From contig CM075650.1 of NCBI GenBank assembly GCA_037953625.1, positions 44,148,206 through 44,212,205 on the forward strand: 64,000 nucleotides of DNA. Direction: 5' to 3'. The position numbers and the translations under genes were made by a program. The notes under the pieces were generated by a model, which did not search any database, was not told the origin of the DNA, and saw only the letters and a list, made by a program, of their open reading frames with translations. This stretch comes from Crotalaria pallida. Taxonomy: Eukaryota > Streptophyta > Magnoliopsida > Fabales > Fabaceae. Positions 33,768 to 47,429 of the stretch are shown in pieces; within the stretch, counting starts at the first letter, position 1; every line of letters starts with the position of its first letter.

Positions 33768-35885
33768 TGTAACATCCCGAATTTTAATCCTAAGAGTAAT
33801 TAGAATAATGATAAGATTTGGAAGTAAGGATTATTCTAAAAAGGATTTAAAATAATGGATTAAGAGTTCTTTGAATGCCATAAAGGAATCACGAAGCATT
33901 GGCATCATAAAAGAGGTTGGAAGATGAACAAAAGAGCGTTAGAAGCGATGTTTTTGGTGTTATAAACATCCTATATTAGGAAATTCAAAATAAAATATTT
34001 ACATCTCTAAACCCAAATTCCACCGTTGGATGTGAAGTAGGATAGGTGAGGAAGCTTGCTTTAAAATTTGAGGAAGATCCAACGGGTAACGAGGAAGTTA
34101 TGGCCTTTCAAAGTCTGGATACTGCAAAATTGTGCAGCTTAATCGCCTCTTAATCGCCTCTTACTCGATTAAGCTGCAATTTAATCGATTAAATCGTGCT
34201 GCTGCTGAAAAAAATAAAACGGAATCAAGCCCCATTTCATTCCCAATTCGTCCCTTCTTCTTCCCCCACCCCAAGAACACTCATTCCATGCCTTGAGACC
34301 CTAAAACCTCAAGCTATTGTGGCCATCCATCATCATCCTCAAGGTCCCAAGTGTCATCCTCTCTTCTCCCTCTCTTTTGGTGCTTCTCTCTCTCCATGCC
34401 TTCCTCCCTCTCTAGCTCCAACACTCCCATCAAATCCTAGGTATGTGAGAACAAGTTCTCTTCCTTCTATTTCTTCCATTGCAAGAGCTAATCATCATCA
34501 CCTCTAACTCTTGTCTCTCTCTTTGTATGTTAGGGTTTTATTGGCCCTTTCCCTCTCTTACGTTCCCGCCACCGTGGCCGTCAACCACCGCCACTGCCGC
34601 CGCTCTTGGACCACCGCCACCACCTCCATAAGCCCAGCACTATAGCCACAACCCAGGTTCTTTTTTAAAAAAAGAAAGCCCGAGGTAATAAGGGTTCGTG
34701 TTACATCTACTTAAGAAGTGAATTCTAGGACGTCATAGTGGTGACTAAGAATAGGGTAATATGTTAATGAACCTTAGGGTAGTTCCCGCTAACATAAATG
34801 GAGTATTTAGAATTATTAATGGAAATCACACCTTAGGGAATGGAATATGTACGTGTAGGACAAGGTCCGGAACAAGTGAGTATGTTTAGGATATTAATTG
34901 GTTAATATTGGATGAAAATGTAGAAAAGTATGCACTGTAACACAAGGGAGAATTTAAGGATAAACAAACTAAACTTAGGAGTAAAAGAATAAAAGGATAA
35001 ACGTAATAGGTAAAAAGAGTAGAACTAATAAACTGGAAGACCATAAAGTAAAGTAGTAAGTGAGGATTAAATGGGATAAAAGAGGGATTAGAATGTGGAA
35101 TCAGGAATATGTGCGGAGCCGAATATGGGAATATAAACAAATTTGTGAATTAGAGGTAAAAGGAAATAGAGGACCGGTAACGGAAATTATTACAAAGACA
35201 CTAAAGCAAAGAGAGGGTACATTGTTAGGGAAGATAAATAAAAATATGAAATAAGGGAAACAAGGGGGTAATTATGAATGTGAAAGTATGGCTATTTGGT
35301 TATATATATATACGTGTGTGATGGTGCTTGTGCTTGAAATGATTAGGTAAACATTAAACGGAATTGGTAGGCAAATTAATGATATATAATATGGATAACG
35401 AATACTGGATAAATATGGTGATGTATATAGGCCCTCGATTTGGGGGAGATGTACATCGTAGTTGGTGATGTATTGTAGGCCTTCGATTTGGGGGAGACAA
35501 TACATCGTAAATAGGGGTTGTATTGTAGGCCTTCGATTTGGGGGAGACAATACAACATAACTGGGGCGATGTATGTAGGCCTTCGATTTGGTGGAGACAT
35601 ACATCGTCGATGGTGTATGTATATAGGCCTTCGATTCGGTGGAGACATACATACACCATAAGTAAAAGGAAAAAGGAAATAACAATGGATAAAATAAGGT
35701 AAACGGTAATGGAAGAGCGATGTATGTAGGCCTTCGATTTGGTGGAGACATACATCGTAGATGGTGTATGTATGTAGGCCTTCGATTTGGTGGAGACATA
35801 CATACACCGCAAATAAAAGGAAAACAATAAAGGAAAAAGGAAATAACAATGGATAACATAATATAAATGGTAAATGTCACAGGTG

Positions 35886-36162
35886 GAGTAATATGTCAGA
35901 TTAGTCCCTGACTTTGTAAGCGTAGGTCAAGTTAGTCCCTGACTTTATCGAAATAGCAATTTAGTCCTTGAGATAGGAGAACGTCGATCAAGTTAGTCCC
36001 TGCCGTCATTATCGCATGGATGTATTTGCTTTAAAATGGGATAAAGATAGGGACGTATGTGAATTAAAATGAAATCTCAGGGACTAAATTGCTATTTTGA
36101 TAAAGTCAGGGACTAACTTGACCGATGCTTACAAAGTCGAGGACTAATCTGACATATTACTC
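35886..36162. mobile_element. MULE-type MITE in D's 3' LTR
   Basis: GAGTAATATGTCAGATTAGT and its inverse form long terminal inverted repeats. The flanks GTCACAGGTG (35876-35885) and GTCGCAGGTG (36163-36172) agree at 9 of 10 positions, the size of a Mutator-type target duplication. It is absent from the 5' LTR of D, so it arrived after D. Confidence 0.8.
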
Positions 36163-38603
36163 GTCGCAGGTGGTTGTATTGACCCTGTGGCCTAATAAAA
36201 ATGGAAAACGGCGCAGGTGGTTGTATTGACCCTGTGGCCTAATAAAGAAGGAAAACGGCGCAGGTGGTTGGATTGACCCTGTGGCCAAATAATAAAAAGG
36301 TAAAAAGGTAAAAGGGAAGTTTATGTAGATCTCTGTTTGAGGTTACATAAACGAGATGGGTGTATACAGATCACTGTTTGTGGTTGTATACACGTATGCA
36401 GATCACTGTTTGTGGTTGCATACACAGCGTTTGCAGATCACTATTTGTGGTTGCAAACACGGTGTGTAGATCTCTGTTTGGGGTTACACACGATAGTATG
36501 GTGTAGATCTCTGTTTGAGGTTACACATAATGGAATTAAAAAGGAAATAAAAATGGAAAAAGTAATGGAAATGGAAATGGAAAGGAAAATGGATAATAAA
36601 ATGGACATTGGAAAAATGAAATAGGAAGTGAACAATGTAAATGACATAGGAATTAGAGGAAATAAATAAGGGGGAATAACCATGGAAATGCTAAGTATAA
36701 GTGGCTAATGGAAAATGGATAAAGATTGGAAATAAGAGAATGATAAGGGAAACAGAAAATTAAACAAGTATGAGAATAATTAAAGGATGAGAAGAGAGTA
36801 TCTAAATGAATAATGTATGCTAGGTATTGGGTAGGCTTAGTTTATTGCTATGTATCTTTTAGGATTTATCTTTTTAAGTTCTGTGTAATGTTACCCTTCT
36901 TGCTATATTTTGCAGGTATCGAAGTGGAGCTTACATGGAATATGGCCGAGCAGGGTTTTCATTCCACCACGTGGAATGTTTATTGGATATTAAGAGTGGA
37001 CAATTATTTTTGTAAATTATATTATGAATTAGTAGCTTGCCCTGAAACTTGTACTAATCGGGCATTAGGATCTGTTCTGACTATTAAACTGTTATGGTTT
37101 ATGTTTTTAAATATTTCTGGCTGACAGGTTTTAAGAAGAAAATTTTGGGAAGTCCGGAAAACATAGGAAACTCTGCCGGATTTTCGTAAAAAGTTTTTAT
37201 AAGTAATCAAGTTTAAAAAGAAATTTTCTAACTCCAATTTTAATAAAATCTAAAATTAGCTATTAAATGTTAGAGTGTTACAGTGCTTGTGTCAACTTAG
37301 GGATGAGAAGACGTACCTTAGCCCCTATAGCATGGTGGTTCTTATAGGGGATTACCTGTGTGTAATGGGCCATTCTGATGAGCCTTTTGGAGAGGAAGAA
37401 TTCAAGTAGGATTCGTAGAGGGTACGATAAGATCATATCCATAAATCCCGTAGATGATAGACTTAATCCAACACTCTTTTTATCTAACCAAGAGTTGTGG
37501 GAATCTAGGAGAGGTTGTTATGCTTTGATGAGACTGTGAACGATAACGATAAGGATGAAAATCCTGTGCTTGGGATTAATCTCATTAGTGTTAACCCTCT
37601 CTGTAGAAACCCAATTTTCTCGGTGCAACTTTCCGACCGTATGCCTTGTTCCAGTGTCTAACTGGTCGGTCCAAGGTGGCTTTGGTCGGGAAACGCTCGA
37701 TCTATTAAAGGTCCATTATATAAGCCCCCCATGCTCGGTGGGGTGATTCGAGCCCTGCCGAGTTAATGAGACGAGCGAACTGTTTTTCGACCGAGCTTCG
37801 TTAATGGAAAGAGATACCCGACCATCCAAGTGCTTTTATCAGAGTTGTCGTTTGATTGACCCAGAAGTGACCCTTCAATTCTACTTATGCTTCCACGTGT
37901 CCTTTTCTTTACCGGGAACTAAAACGTTATGATTTCAAATTTGCTGGAAGCGCCACGTATTTAATTTCATCATAAATGGGCTTTTTCTGATTCGGCCCAA
38001 GTTTTTGAGATAGTGGAGGGAACTTTTAAAGTGAATTTCAAGGAGCGGTTTTTTCAGAAGTCATTTCTTTTGACAACCAGAACTAGAAACATCTTAAGTT
38101 CTTCTCTCTCTCCTTCATTCATCGTTTTCCTGGGATTTTGATCAATGAAGTCAGAGTTTACCCAAGGATTTCTTGCCACCACTTCGTCTTTCTTCACTGC
38201 ATTAAGTCCATTTCCATCTTCGTGGTCTTCATTTTTCTTCGATTTCTTGGTTATTCTCCATCAACAGGTAACGAACATTTCTTTCCATCTCTGATTATTT
38301 TCTCTCTCTTCTGTGCTTTTTTAAGATTCTTTGCATGCGACTGTTTCTGCTATTTGCCATAGGTGTCGTGCTTAGAACTTTCTTTTTTGCGCATTAGTAC
38401 TGGTCCTATTCCCCTTGACTTTAATGAGATTTCTTAGGGTTCGGTAAAACCCTCATTTACTGTTCATGAGTATACCCCTTTGTCTTTTGAAGTTCTTTGC
38501 CCCTCTTTGTCGTTTGTTGAGTGATCGCCGTAGTGTTTCTTAGGTTTGTTTCACGTTTTGCTGCACTTAACTTCTTAGGGTTTGTACCGAAGCTGCGTTA
38601 ATC

Positions 38604-40947
38604 ATGAGTGAGGATTCTGTAAATTCTGATGTACCAAGAACACACGAAGGAGGAAACCCAGATATTTGTGTTAAACCGATAGCTATGCATTTTCCTCGGA
38701 CTTTGAAAGAGTTCAGACAGGGTGTGATTCACTATAGGATTGCCGAGAGGGTAGAACAGAAGAGGTTAAGGAGGCAACAAAGAGGTATTCGATATTTCAG
38801 TTGGTTTGGGGAAATTCTGCCCAGAAAGGGAGGTGTTCCACAGCCGACCGTATTCATAAGTGTTTGATCCGAAATAATCAAGTTTTTCTGCTTCTGACTC
38901 TAAGTGTGCCCCCTTTTCCTCAGGTATGAAGAGAAAGTGTATTACCAATCCTGAACTCTACCCACTTCCACTGGATGCTGCTCAATACGATTGGGTTGAC
39001 CGAGAGGTTGTTGGTACCCAATCCGAGCTTTCAACGGAAGAATCCCTTGAGCAAACCCGAGCCATAATTCTACCTTGTCCTGGTGATGATGCTGGGAACT
39101 TATATTCCATTAGTCCAGTGGGTTTGAACGAAAGAGTCTGCACTCAAATTCCTGAGGGTAGTACTGGTTTCTATTTTTATGAGGAAGTGGTTACCCGACT
39201 AGGGGTTAGAATGCCTTTTACAGATTTTGAGATAGATGTTTTGAATACCCTGAGAGTAGCTCCTTCACAACTGCATCCGAACGCTTGGGCTTTTGTTAGA
39301 GGTTTTCAACAAGTTTGTTCTGCAATGGAATGGTCTTGCACTATTCCAATTTTTTTCTATCTATTTGCTCCCCAATGCAACACTTTTGAGAGAGGATCTG
39401 TAAGACGACCTTGGGTTTCTTTGAAGTCACGTAATGGATATGCTCTTTTCACTAAGTATTCTGAGTCTTGGAAAGGGTTCAAGCCTTTCTTTTTTAAATA
39501 TAACTTTGTTGGCAATGATGTCTGCTGGTTCACCCGTCCTGGCGAAAGGCGACCAATCCCTCGATTCCCTCTTCAATGGAATGCAAGCTTTTTCAATCGG
39601 AGGATTGCATCATATGCGTCGGATTGGAAAGAGCTCGCTGAATATGAGAAAGACGTGTGCCGAGCTATTGAGAAATACTTGGTCACCAACGGAATGATAG
39701 AAACGAGGGATATAGTGGATATCCCTTCATCAGATGTCAAAGCTGAACTTGGTAAGTTGTTTTCTTTCTGCTATTATACTTGTGATTTATTCGGGTCTAA
39801 TCGTGTTTCTTTTGCAGAAAAAATGGCTTCCCGAATGGCTGCTCTGCTCCAGGGGGGCAAGAAAAGGAAAACCCCTGCAACAAGTGTAGCTTCCGGGTCT
39901 TCAAACTTGAGTACTCCAAGTTTAAGTACTTCTGCTCCTTCTGCTTCTCCAGTCGAGGCATCTCCTCGACCAGATTCTAATGTGGTTGTTGTTGCTGCCA
40001 CAGTTTCGTTGGGTCCGAGCGGTCAAGTCCGAGTCTCCTCTCCCCCTCAATAACAAACTCGTCGCCGACGGTTGGATAAAGGCAAAGAAAAAGTGTCTGA
40101 GGGGGCGAATGTCAGGGCCGAGGGGACCAGTACCAAAGCTGCTACTGCTCCATCTGCTGCTGCAACTTCACCAGAAACATCAATTTGGGACCGGGATTTA
40201 GATGAAAGGTTTCCCAAGTTTGTCTGTCCCGAATCTGACTATCCTCGGTTCGGAATTCTTACTGCCGACGAGTGGTCACGCTGCAACATGACTTTGACGA
40301 AGTATCTACTTCGAAGTGCCAACCTGACTTATTTTTTGGCCAAACAATCGGGAGATCTGTTTACTGGTCTTAACATTCAACAGAAAGAGGCTCGAGAGAT
40401 GTCTGCCGCTCAAGAGGCTAGTCTTTCGGACGAACTGGTCCGAGTGAAAAATGAATTGGAGAATTTGAAAGCTGACAGAACCGAGCTGATCAATGAGAGA
40501 GATTCTTTGAAGGTTTCTCAAAAAGCTGCAGAGGATAAGAAGAAGGAAGTGGAGGAGGCACTGAAGAAGGAGCTTCAAAAAAACCGACAGAGGGTGGACG
40601 AGCTGAAATCTGAAGTAGAGAAGTCTGCTGTTATTGCTCGGAAATTACAGGAGAAAGCTCTTCTTCACAAGAAAACGGCGGCGACCAACTTTTACAATTG
40701 GAGCAAGGGCGTTGATGACTCCTTTGTTTCAACGATCAAGCAAATTCAAATTCTGAACCCTGAAACTGAGTTTAAGGTGGTCGGAGCTCATCCCTTTCAC
40801 AACGTTGAAAATGGGAAGTTGATTGACATTGAAACCAAGGCCGAGGTTGACTTGCAAGCAGGGGATCTTCCTAATCCTCTTGTTTATCTGACAGAAGCCC
40901 CAGAATTTGATGATACTAATATTGTCTTGTCTGATATTGAGGAATGA
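38604..40947 (+). pseudogene. Opposite-strand extra gene of element C (Transposase_28-like), one stop
   Basis: This gene runs against C's gag-pol, downstream of integrase in element sense. Exon 1 (38604-38859, MSEDSVNSDVPRTHE...) fits in phase to exon 2 from 38924 through a 64 bp GT..AG intron. Exon 2 contains FEIDVLNTLRVAPSQLHPNA, typical of the 'putative gypsy type transposon' family (PF04195, from memory). A further 66 bp GT..AG stretch (39752-39817) has a length divisible by three and reads through either way. After a TAA at 40051-40053 the same frame continues to 40947 with a long coiled coil (about 40408-40670) and an acidic end. Tat-lineage elements are known to carry antisense ORFs of unclear role. 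Confidence 0.65.
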
Positions 40948-41627
40948 TCTTGAGACTCGGTGATCGGTTTTTATCTGCTTTTCTGTCGTATGTAAGGTTC
41001 TTTCTTTTTGTTGCTCGTTGTATTCGAGCGTTGTTTCATGGCTGTTTCGGACAATTTCCTTTAACTTTTGTAGGACTGATTTTAAATCAACTTGCTGTGT
41101 ATGAGAATGATGTCTTTGTTTGATGTATTATCATTATTTTTGGTTTTGTTCGTCATGTGTCTCATAATACTTGCCGAGCGAAGATTCTTATTAAAACATT
41201 ATCGTAATCCTTGTGCGAGGAATCACTATTCATATGTTTAATTAATTGTGAGTAGAACTCGGATCGCCGACTTTAACCGAAGCGGGACCCTCGGACCGCG
41301 AAAAAGGAAAGTATTTTCCTGAATTCGGGCATTCTATGAGTACGTCGTTAAACTCTCGTAAAGAGCTGTCTCTCGATTTCGCTCGGTGGCTAGCCGAACC
41401 AAATGAGTCGTACGTTACTTTCACAATGTTGATAAGAGAATCTCAAAGAAGAAATGGATGTATTTTATTGATAAGAAATCATTGATAAGAAAATACAAAG
41501 ATGAAACTGCTCGTTTGCTAATTTCCTAACAATTTATCTATAAACTGAGAAGGATGTTATCCTTCGTTTATTCAACCTAAACCAATCTGAGCAATAGACT
41601 AAACAAAAGTAACAATAGCATAAGAGC

Positions 41628-44600
41628 TTAACTGTAATAAGCTTTGAGCTTGGCCACGTTCCAGCTGTTATTGATCTCCGCGCCCGAGAGAGTTTCCAAC
41701 TTGTAAGCGCCAGTTCCAGATTTAGCCTTCACTCGGTATGGACCTTCCCATTTTGGCTTTAACTTTCCAACTCCAGCATTTCCTTTGCCGATATCCGCTC
41801 GGCGAAGGACCAAGTCACCAACTTCAAAACTTCGTGGTCGGACGCTCTTGTTGTACTCTCGTGCCTGCCGTTCCTTTATTTTCCTTTCATGAGCTGCCGC
41901 ATTCTTTCGAATTTCCTCAAGTAAAATGAGTTCTTCGCTAAGCATATGGTCGTTGACTTCTGAAGGACGTTCAAGCATCCTAAAGGTGGGGATTCGCTTT
42001 TCGATTGGAATGACTGTGTCGCAGCCGTATGTCAAACGAAAAGGGGTCTCACCTGTTGAGGAATGTACGGTTGTCCTGTGTGACCATAGAACGCTCGGAA
42101 GTTTATCTGCCCAAGTGCCAGCTGCGTTTCCAAGTTTCTTTTTAATTCCGTCCAAAATGGTTCTGTTGGCGGCCTCGGCTAACCCATTTGTTTGCGGATG
42201 TTCAACAGAACTGAAATAGTGAGTGATTCCCAGGTCGACTGCTAATTGTTGAAAATGAGAGGCTGCAAATTGCAATCCATTGTCAGTAACTATGGCATGA
42301 GGCACTCCAAACCGAGAGATTATTTCCTTTACAAAGAAAGATTGAACACGGGCCGTAGATATTGTTGCTAAAGGTGCCGCTTCGATCCACTTAGTAAAGT
42401 AATCAATAGCTACTACCGCAAAATTTAGTTGTCCAGGTGCAGTAGGAAATTTTCCGATGATATCCATTCCCCACTGATAAAAAGGCCAAGGGGCTCCGAG
42501 GGAATGTAACTCTTCTGCAGGTTTTTGATAAATATCGCTGTGAGACTGACATTGAACACACTTCTTAACATGCTCCATGGCGTCCTTTTGCAGTGTAGGC
42601 CAGAAGTAACCTGCCCGGATTATTTTTTGAGCTAGGGATTTTCCACCCATATGATGGCTAGAGATCCCTCCATGGATTTCTTCTAAAATTTCTTCAGCTT
42701 GAGATGGGTTAAAACATCTGAGCATGGGTGAACCGAACCCTCTCTTATAAAGAACACCATTAAGAACTGTGTATTGAGCTGCCTTCTTAACCAATTTCCG
42801 AGCCTCTGTCTGATCTTGAGGAACAAAACCGTGCTGCAAATAGGTAAGAACCGGATCCATCCATGATTGAGATAATGAAACAACTAGAATGACACTTGGT
42901 TGGGGAATGGTTTCCTGTATCAACGTCTTATTGTTTTCCAATCCCTTTGTACTTGCTAATTTAGATAAAATATCGGCTCGGGAATTTGAATCTCTTGGGA
43001 CATGGGAAATGTCAAATTCTGAAAAGTTTGAGATGATTCGCTTTACCTCTTCAAGATATTTCTGTAAGATGGGCTCCTTTGCCGAGTATTGTCCCTTGAT
43101 CTGAGAAACCACTAATTGAGAGTCGTTGAATACTGACACTCGTTCTGCTCCAAACTCATGAACCATCTTGAGGCCCGCAAGGACTGCTTCATACTCTGCC
43201 TGATTGTTTGAGGTTTGGAACTCAAACTTCAATGAATACTCCATGCAAAGTCCTTCGGGATTTTCGATGATGACACCAGCTCCGGCCCCTTTCCTATTGC
43301 TTGAACCATCTACATACACCGACCACACTTTTTGAGGAGTATCCGAGAGAATATCGGTAAATTCAGTTACGAAGTCAGCAAGAACTTGAGATTTCATCGC
43401 CTTCCTCGGTTCATAGGTGATGTCAAATTCAGACAATTCTACTGACCATGAAACCATTCTGCCAGCTAGGTCGGGCTTGTGAAGAACCTGTCTAAGAGGT
43501 TGAGCTGTTCTCACCACGATTCGATGTGCTTGGAAGTATTGTCTCAATCTCCGAGAAGATATGACCAAACAGTATGCAAATTTCTCAAGTTTTTGATATT
43601 GTAACTCAGATCCCTGGAGAGCTCGGCTAATGAAATAAATTGGGGCCTCTAGTCCCGAATCATCTCGTACCAAAACTGAACTGACCGCCGCTTCCGCTAC
43701 CGACATGTATAGGATGAGATTTTCACCAGACAAAGGGCTATGAAGGACTGGTGGACTGGAAAGATACTCCTTCAATTGAACAAAAGCTTGCTCGCAGTGA
43801 TCATCCCAAAGAAAATCTTTATTTTTCCTAAGGAGTTGGTACCATGGCAAAACTTTCCGAGCGGCTTGGGACAGGAATCTGGAGAGGGCCGCCACTAAGC
43901 CTGTGAGCTGTTGGAATTCTTTGAGACTAGCTAGACTTCTCATTTCGAGGATTGCTTTACATTTATCTGGATTAGCTTCAATACCCCTCTCGGTTAGCAT
44001 AAACACGCATTTTTCAGGATTTAACCTCATGGAGTACTTTCTTACTCAGTCCAGTATTGTCTTGAGGTCCTGGGCATGGTTTTCTTGCTGTCTGCTTTTT
44101 GCAATAATATCATCAATATACACCTCTATGTTTGAGCCGATCATGCCTTGAAAAACCTTGTTCATCATCCTTTGATAAGTAGCTCCCGCATTCTTCAATC
44201 CGAAAGGCATGACATTGTAACAGTAAGTTGCCTTGTCGGTGATGAATGCGGTTTTATCTTGGTCGGAAGGGAACATTGGTATCTGGTTGTAACCAGAATA
44301 AGCATCCATGAACGAAAGGAGTTTGTATTCAGCCGAATTGTCGACGAGCTTGTCAATGACTGGGAGTGGGTATTGGTCTTTTGGGCAGACCTTGTTCAAG
44401 TCTGTGTAATCGACACACATCCTTCACTTCCCGTTGGGCTTTTTTACCAAGACGGTGTTAGCTAACCAGTCTGTGTAGTCGATTTCCCGAATGAAACCAG
44501 CTCGGAGTAATTCAGCGACCTTTTCCTCAATGGTTGCGGCTTTTTCGGCACTAACTTTTCTCTTGCGCTGTGCAACTGGCTTTGCCCCCGGAAGGATACT

Positions 44601-47429
44601 CAACTTATGACATATAAAATTGGGGTCGATTCCCGGCATATCGGCCAAGGTCCATGCGAACAGATCCTTATTTGCTATCAGCAGAGCGGACAATTCATCT
44701 TTTACATTCGTGGGGAGGTCAGAGCCGATTTTTACTTGTCTGATGGGATCATCAGTCAATGTTAGGAGTTCCCACTGCCCTTTCGGAGTCGGCCTGTTTC
44801 TGTCGGATTCATCCCGCATATCAAGATCCGCCAGATTAACATTACCTTTTCCGAGGGAGATTCTTTCCAAGTTGTTCTGGTCCTTGCTCTTAACTTTCCC
44901 CAAGCTAGCATTGTAACATTTCCGTGCTGCCTCCTGCTCAGCCTTGACTATTACCACCTTGTCATCTATTCCAACGAACTTCATAGCTAAATGAACTGTT
45001 GACACTACTGCTCCGAACGCTTGCAAGGAAGTTCTCCCAAGAATGGCGTTGTAGGCCGCTGGACAGTCAACCACCAAAAATTTGATTATCTCAGTCCTGG
45101 TCGAAGGTTGTTGTCCGAGGGTAACAGGAAGTTGGATGTGACCCTTAGGCTCGATGGTGTCTCCTATAAAGCCGATCAATTCCCCTTCTAAGGGAGTGAG
45201 ATTGCATTCCCTGAGTTTTAGAGCTTTGAACACAGGGAAAAACATAATGTCCGCCGAGCTCCCTTGATCGATAAAGACGCGTTTTACCTCGTAATTACCA
45301 ATAAGGGTAGTGATTACCATGGGATCATTATGACCTGGGAGGATTCCATCCAAATCGTCATCATTGAAAATGATGGGAACATTTTTTGTTGATCTTTTGC
45401 AAATGGGTTTCTGACTGACGACCAAAATTTGGTTAATGTACTTCTTCCTATCGGCTTTCTTCTCTCCACCTCCAGCAAAACCTCCAGCAATGGTGTTAAC
45501 TAAAAACTCATTATTAGTTGGGTTTGTATCAGTGGCCGGAGCGGGGTCGGTTTTCTGTCTCCCGGCATTTCTATCATCTGGTGACCTACTTCTTTGGCGT
45601 TTGGATTTTACTGGCGAATGGGATCTGTTCCTACCTCTCTGCCCGGCTGCATCTCTGATATATTGTTGTAGTTTACCATCTCTGATCATTTCTTCAATTA
45701 GATCTCTTAACCAAATGCACTCGTTGGTCGTATGCCCATATCCTTTGTGAAAGTCACAATATTTCGACCTATCACGCTGTGCGCCCTTTCTTAAAGACGG
45801 AGGTCTTTGGGCCGAGCGTAAGTCAGTCTGCATTGTCTCCCGAAGGATTTGACTCCTTGGAACAGTTAAAGGAGTGTATTCCTGAAATTTATTCCTCGGA
45901 GGTATCCTTCGGTCCCGATCATTCCTATCCTGTCTTCCACCAAAACGTTCGTCACGTTTTTGTTTGCTCTGACCTTGAGGGTCAGCTCGTTGCCTATCGT
46001 CTCTGAATTTCTGCCCCTTGTGGAATTCCTCCAAGTTGATGAATTTATTCGACTTTTGTCTTAGCTCGGCCATATCCTTTGGAGGTTTCCCAATTAATGA
46101 TTTCCTGAAATCTCCCGGTTGTAAACCTTGTGTAAATAATAACACTGCCACACCTGGCTCCAGTCGGGGAACGGAACTAGCTTCTGTATGGAAGCGTGAT
46201 AAGTAATCCTTCAATGGTTCATCTTGTTTTTGTGTGACTGTAGCCAGTGTATGATCGGATTTGGGCTGGATGCAGCTGGCTGTGTATCTGTTTAGAAATA
46301 CACGTTTCATCTCTTCCCAAGAATTGATGGAGTGTCGAGGGAGAGACGAATACCACCGTAGTACCGAAGGTTCAAGGGTCATGGAAAAAGCTCGGCATTT
46401 CATCCGATCGCCACCTCCATAATAATTCATTGCTCCCTCGTAAGAAACTATATGGTCAACTGGGTCAGTCAGGCCGTTGTAATGTGGTACATTGGACGGA
46501 CCTAAGTATCCCTGAGAGGTTTCAAAGTCCATGATATATGGGGTAAATGGATGGCAAGGGTGGGAGTCATCCTGATCATAATTTACAACTGGGTTGGTAT
46601 GGAAATTTTGAGGTGGAGGAAGTTGCATTACGGGGAGAGGCTGAGGATTCGAAGTTTGGGTTATTTGGTTATGAGGGTACATGGCGGCTGGTTGGTTTTG
46701 AGCGATCCTTGCCATTGCTTGTTGTTGAAGGTCGGCGATTGCTCGGCCTTGCTGCTCAATTAGATTTGTCTGTCTATTGAGTATGTTAATCATCTCTTGC
46801 TCACGAGCACGAGCTGACGCAGATGTGGCATAAGATCTACTAGTGGAATGGCTATGGCGGGAATTACCATGGGCGGTTCTTCCAGGGTTTAACCTAGTTC
46901 TAGGGGTTATGCTTATATGGTCAGGGTTGGGTTGGACAGGTGGGTTAGGGGTTTAGCGGGTATTTCTACCATGATGTGCTCGGGTTCCAGTAGATCTGGC
47001 TGTATTACGGGTAGTTGGGGCTGTGCTACTTGAATCACCATGGGTAGAGGGAGGTGGTGTAGGAGGGGGTGGCGGAGGTGGTGGGGGTAATATTGTTTGT
47101 AAAACTTGAAGGGGCTGGGGATTACTCCCAGCTCTAGTGTGAGGAGATTGTGGTGTTTGGGAATGGGTGGCATGATGTCCACTATGATTTTGGCTACGAT
47201 TTGGGGGTAGCTGACTCTGTGAATAACTCGGTGGTTGCGGATTATCTCGTGCTCCAGAGTGAGACGCGTGTGGTAGTTGTAAATTATTCACATGATTATG
47301 GTTGAGAATATCACGTAAATCACCTGCAGATTGCGGCTGCGGATCATTGTTGGTAGCGTTTCTGGGTCTGCCACGAGTGCGGCCAATGCGATCACGAAGA
47401 TCACCAACTTGACTTCTGGTGGTGACCAT
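41628..47429 (-). pseudogene. Element C gag-pol, one frame with three stops
   Basis: One minus-strand frame from ATG 47429 to TAA 41628-41630 is interrupted by TAA at 46953-46955 and TGA at 44424-44426 and 44046-44048. Order: a proline-rich N-terminus; gag with GYLGPSNVPHYNGLTDPVDH; a CX2-type zinc knuckle region (YCDFHKGYGHTTNEC); protease FIDQGSSADIMF; RT with FMDAYSGYNQI, YCYNVMPFGLKNAG and YIDD; the usual RNase H; an additional RNase H starting VYVDGSSNRKGAGAG; an integrase zinc finger HHMGGK..C..C; and a D,D,E core (GMDIIGKFP, VTDNGLQF, NGLAEAANR). The second TGA replaces a tryptophan codon and the third a probable CGA. Otherwise the frame is open over its full length, so the element is fairly young. 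Confidence 0.9.

Larger units (their letters stand above)
27959..37282 (+). mobile_element. Element D: non-autonomous Tekay-like LTR element carrying an AlkB gene
   Basis: LTRs 27959-31286 and 33768-37282 start TGTAACATCCCG and end GTGTTACA. TSD GTGCT lies at 27954-27958 and 37283-37287. The primer-binding site TGGTATCAGAGCA is at 31290-31302, and the polypurine tract AGTGGGGGAGAAT ends at 33767. The internal region is only 2.5 kb and lacks gag, protease, RT and integrase; its one gene is a captured AlkB dioxygenase. The end of the internal region keeps the phrase AATTTCGGGGACGAAATTC, typical of Tekay/Del chromoviruses, so an autonomous relative would have to move it. The LTRs differ little except for a MITE and hairpin copy number. 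Confidence 0.85.
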
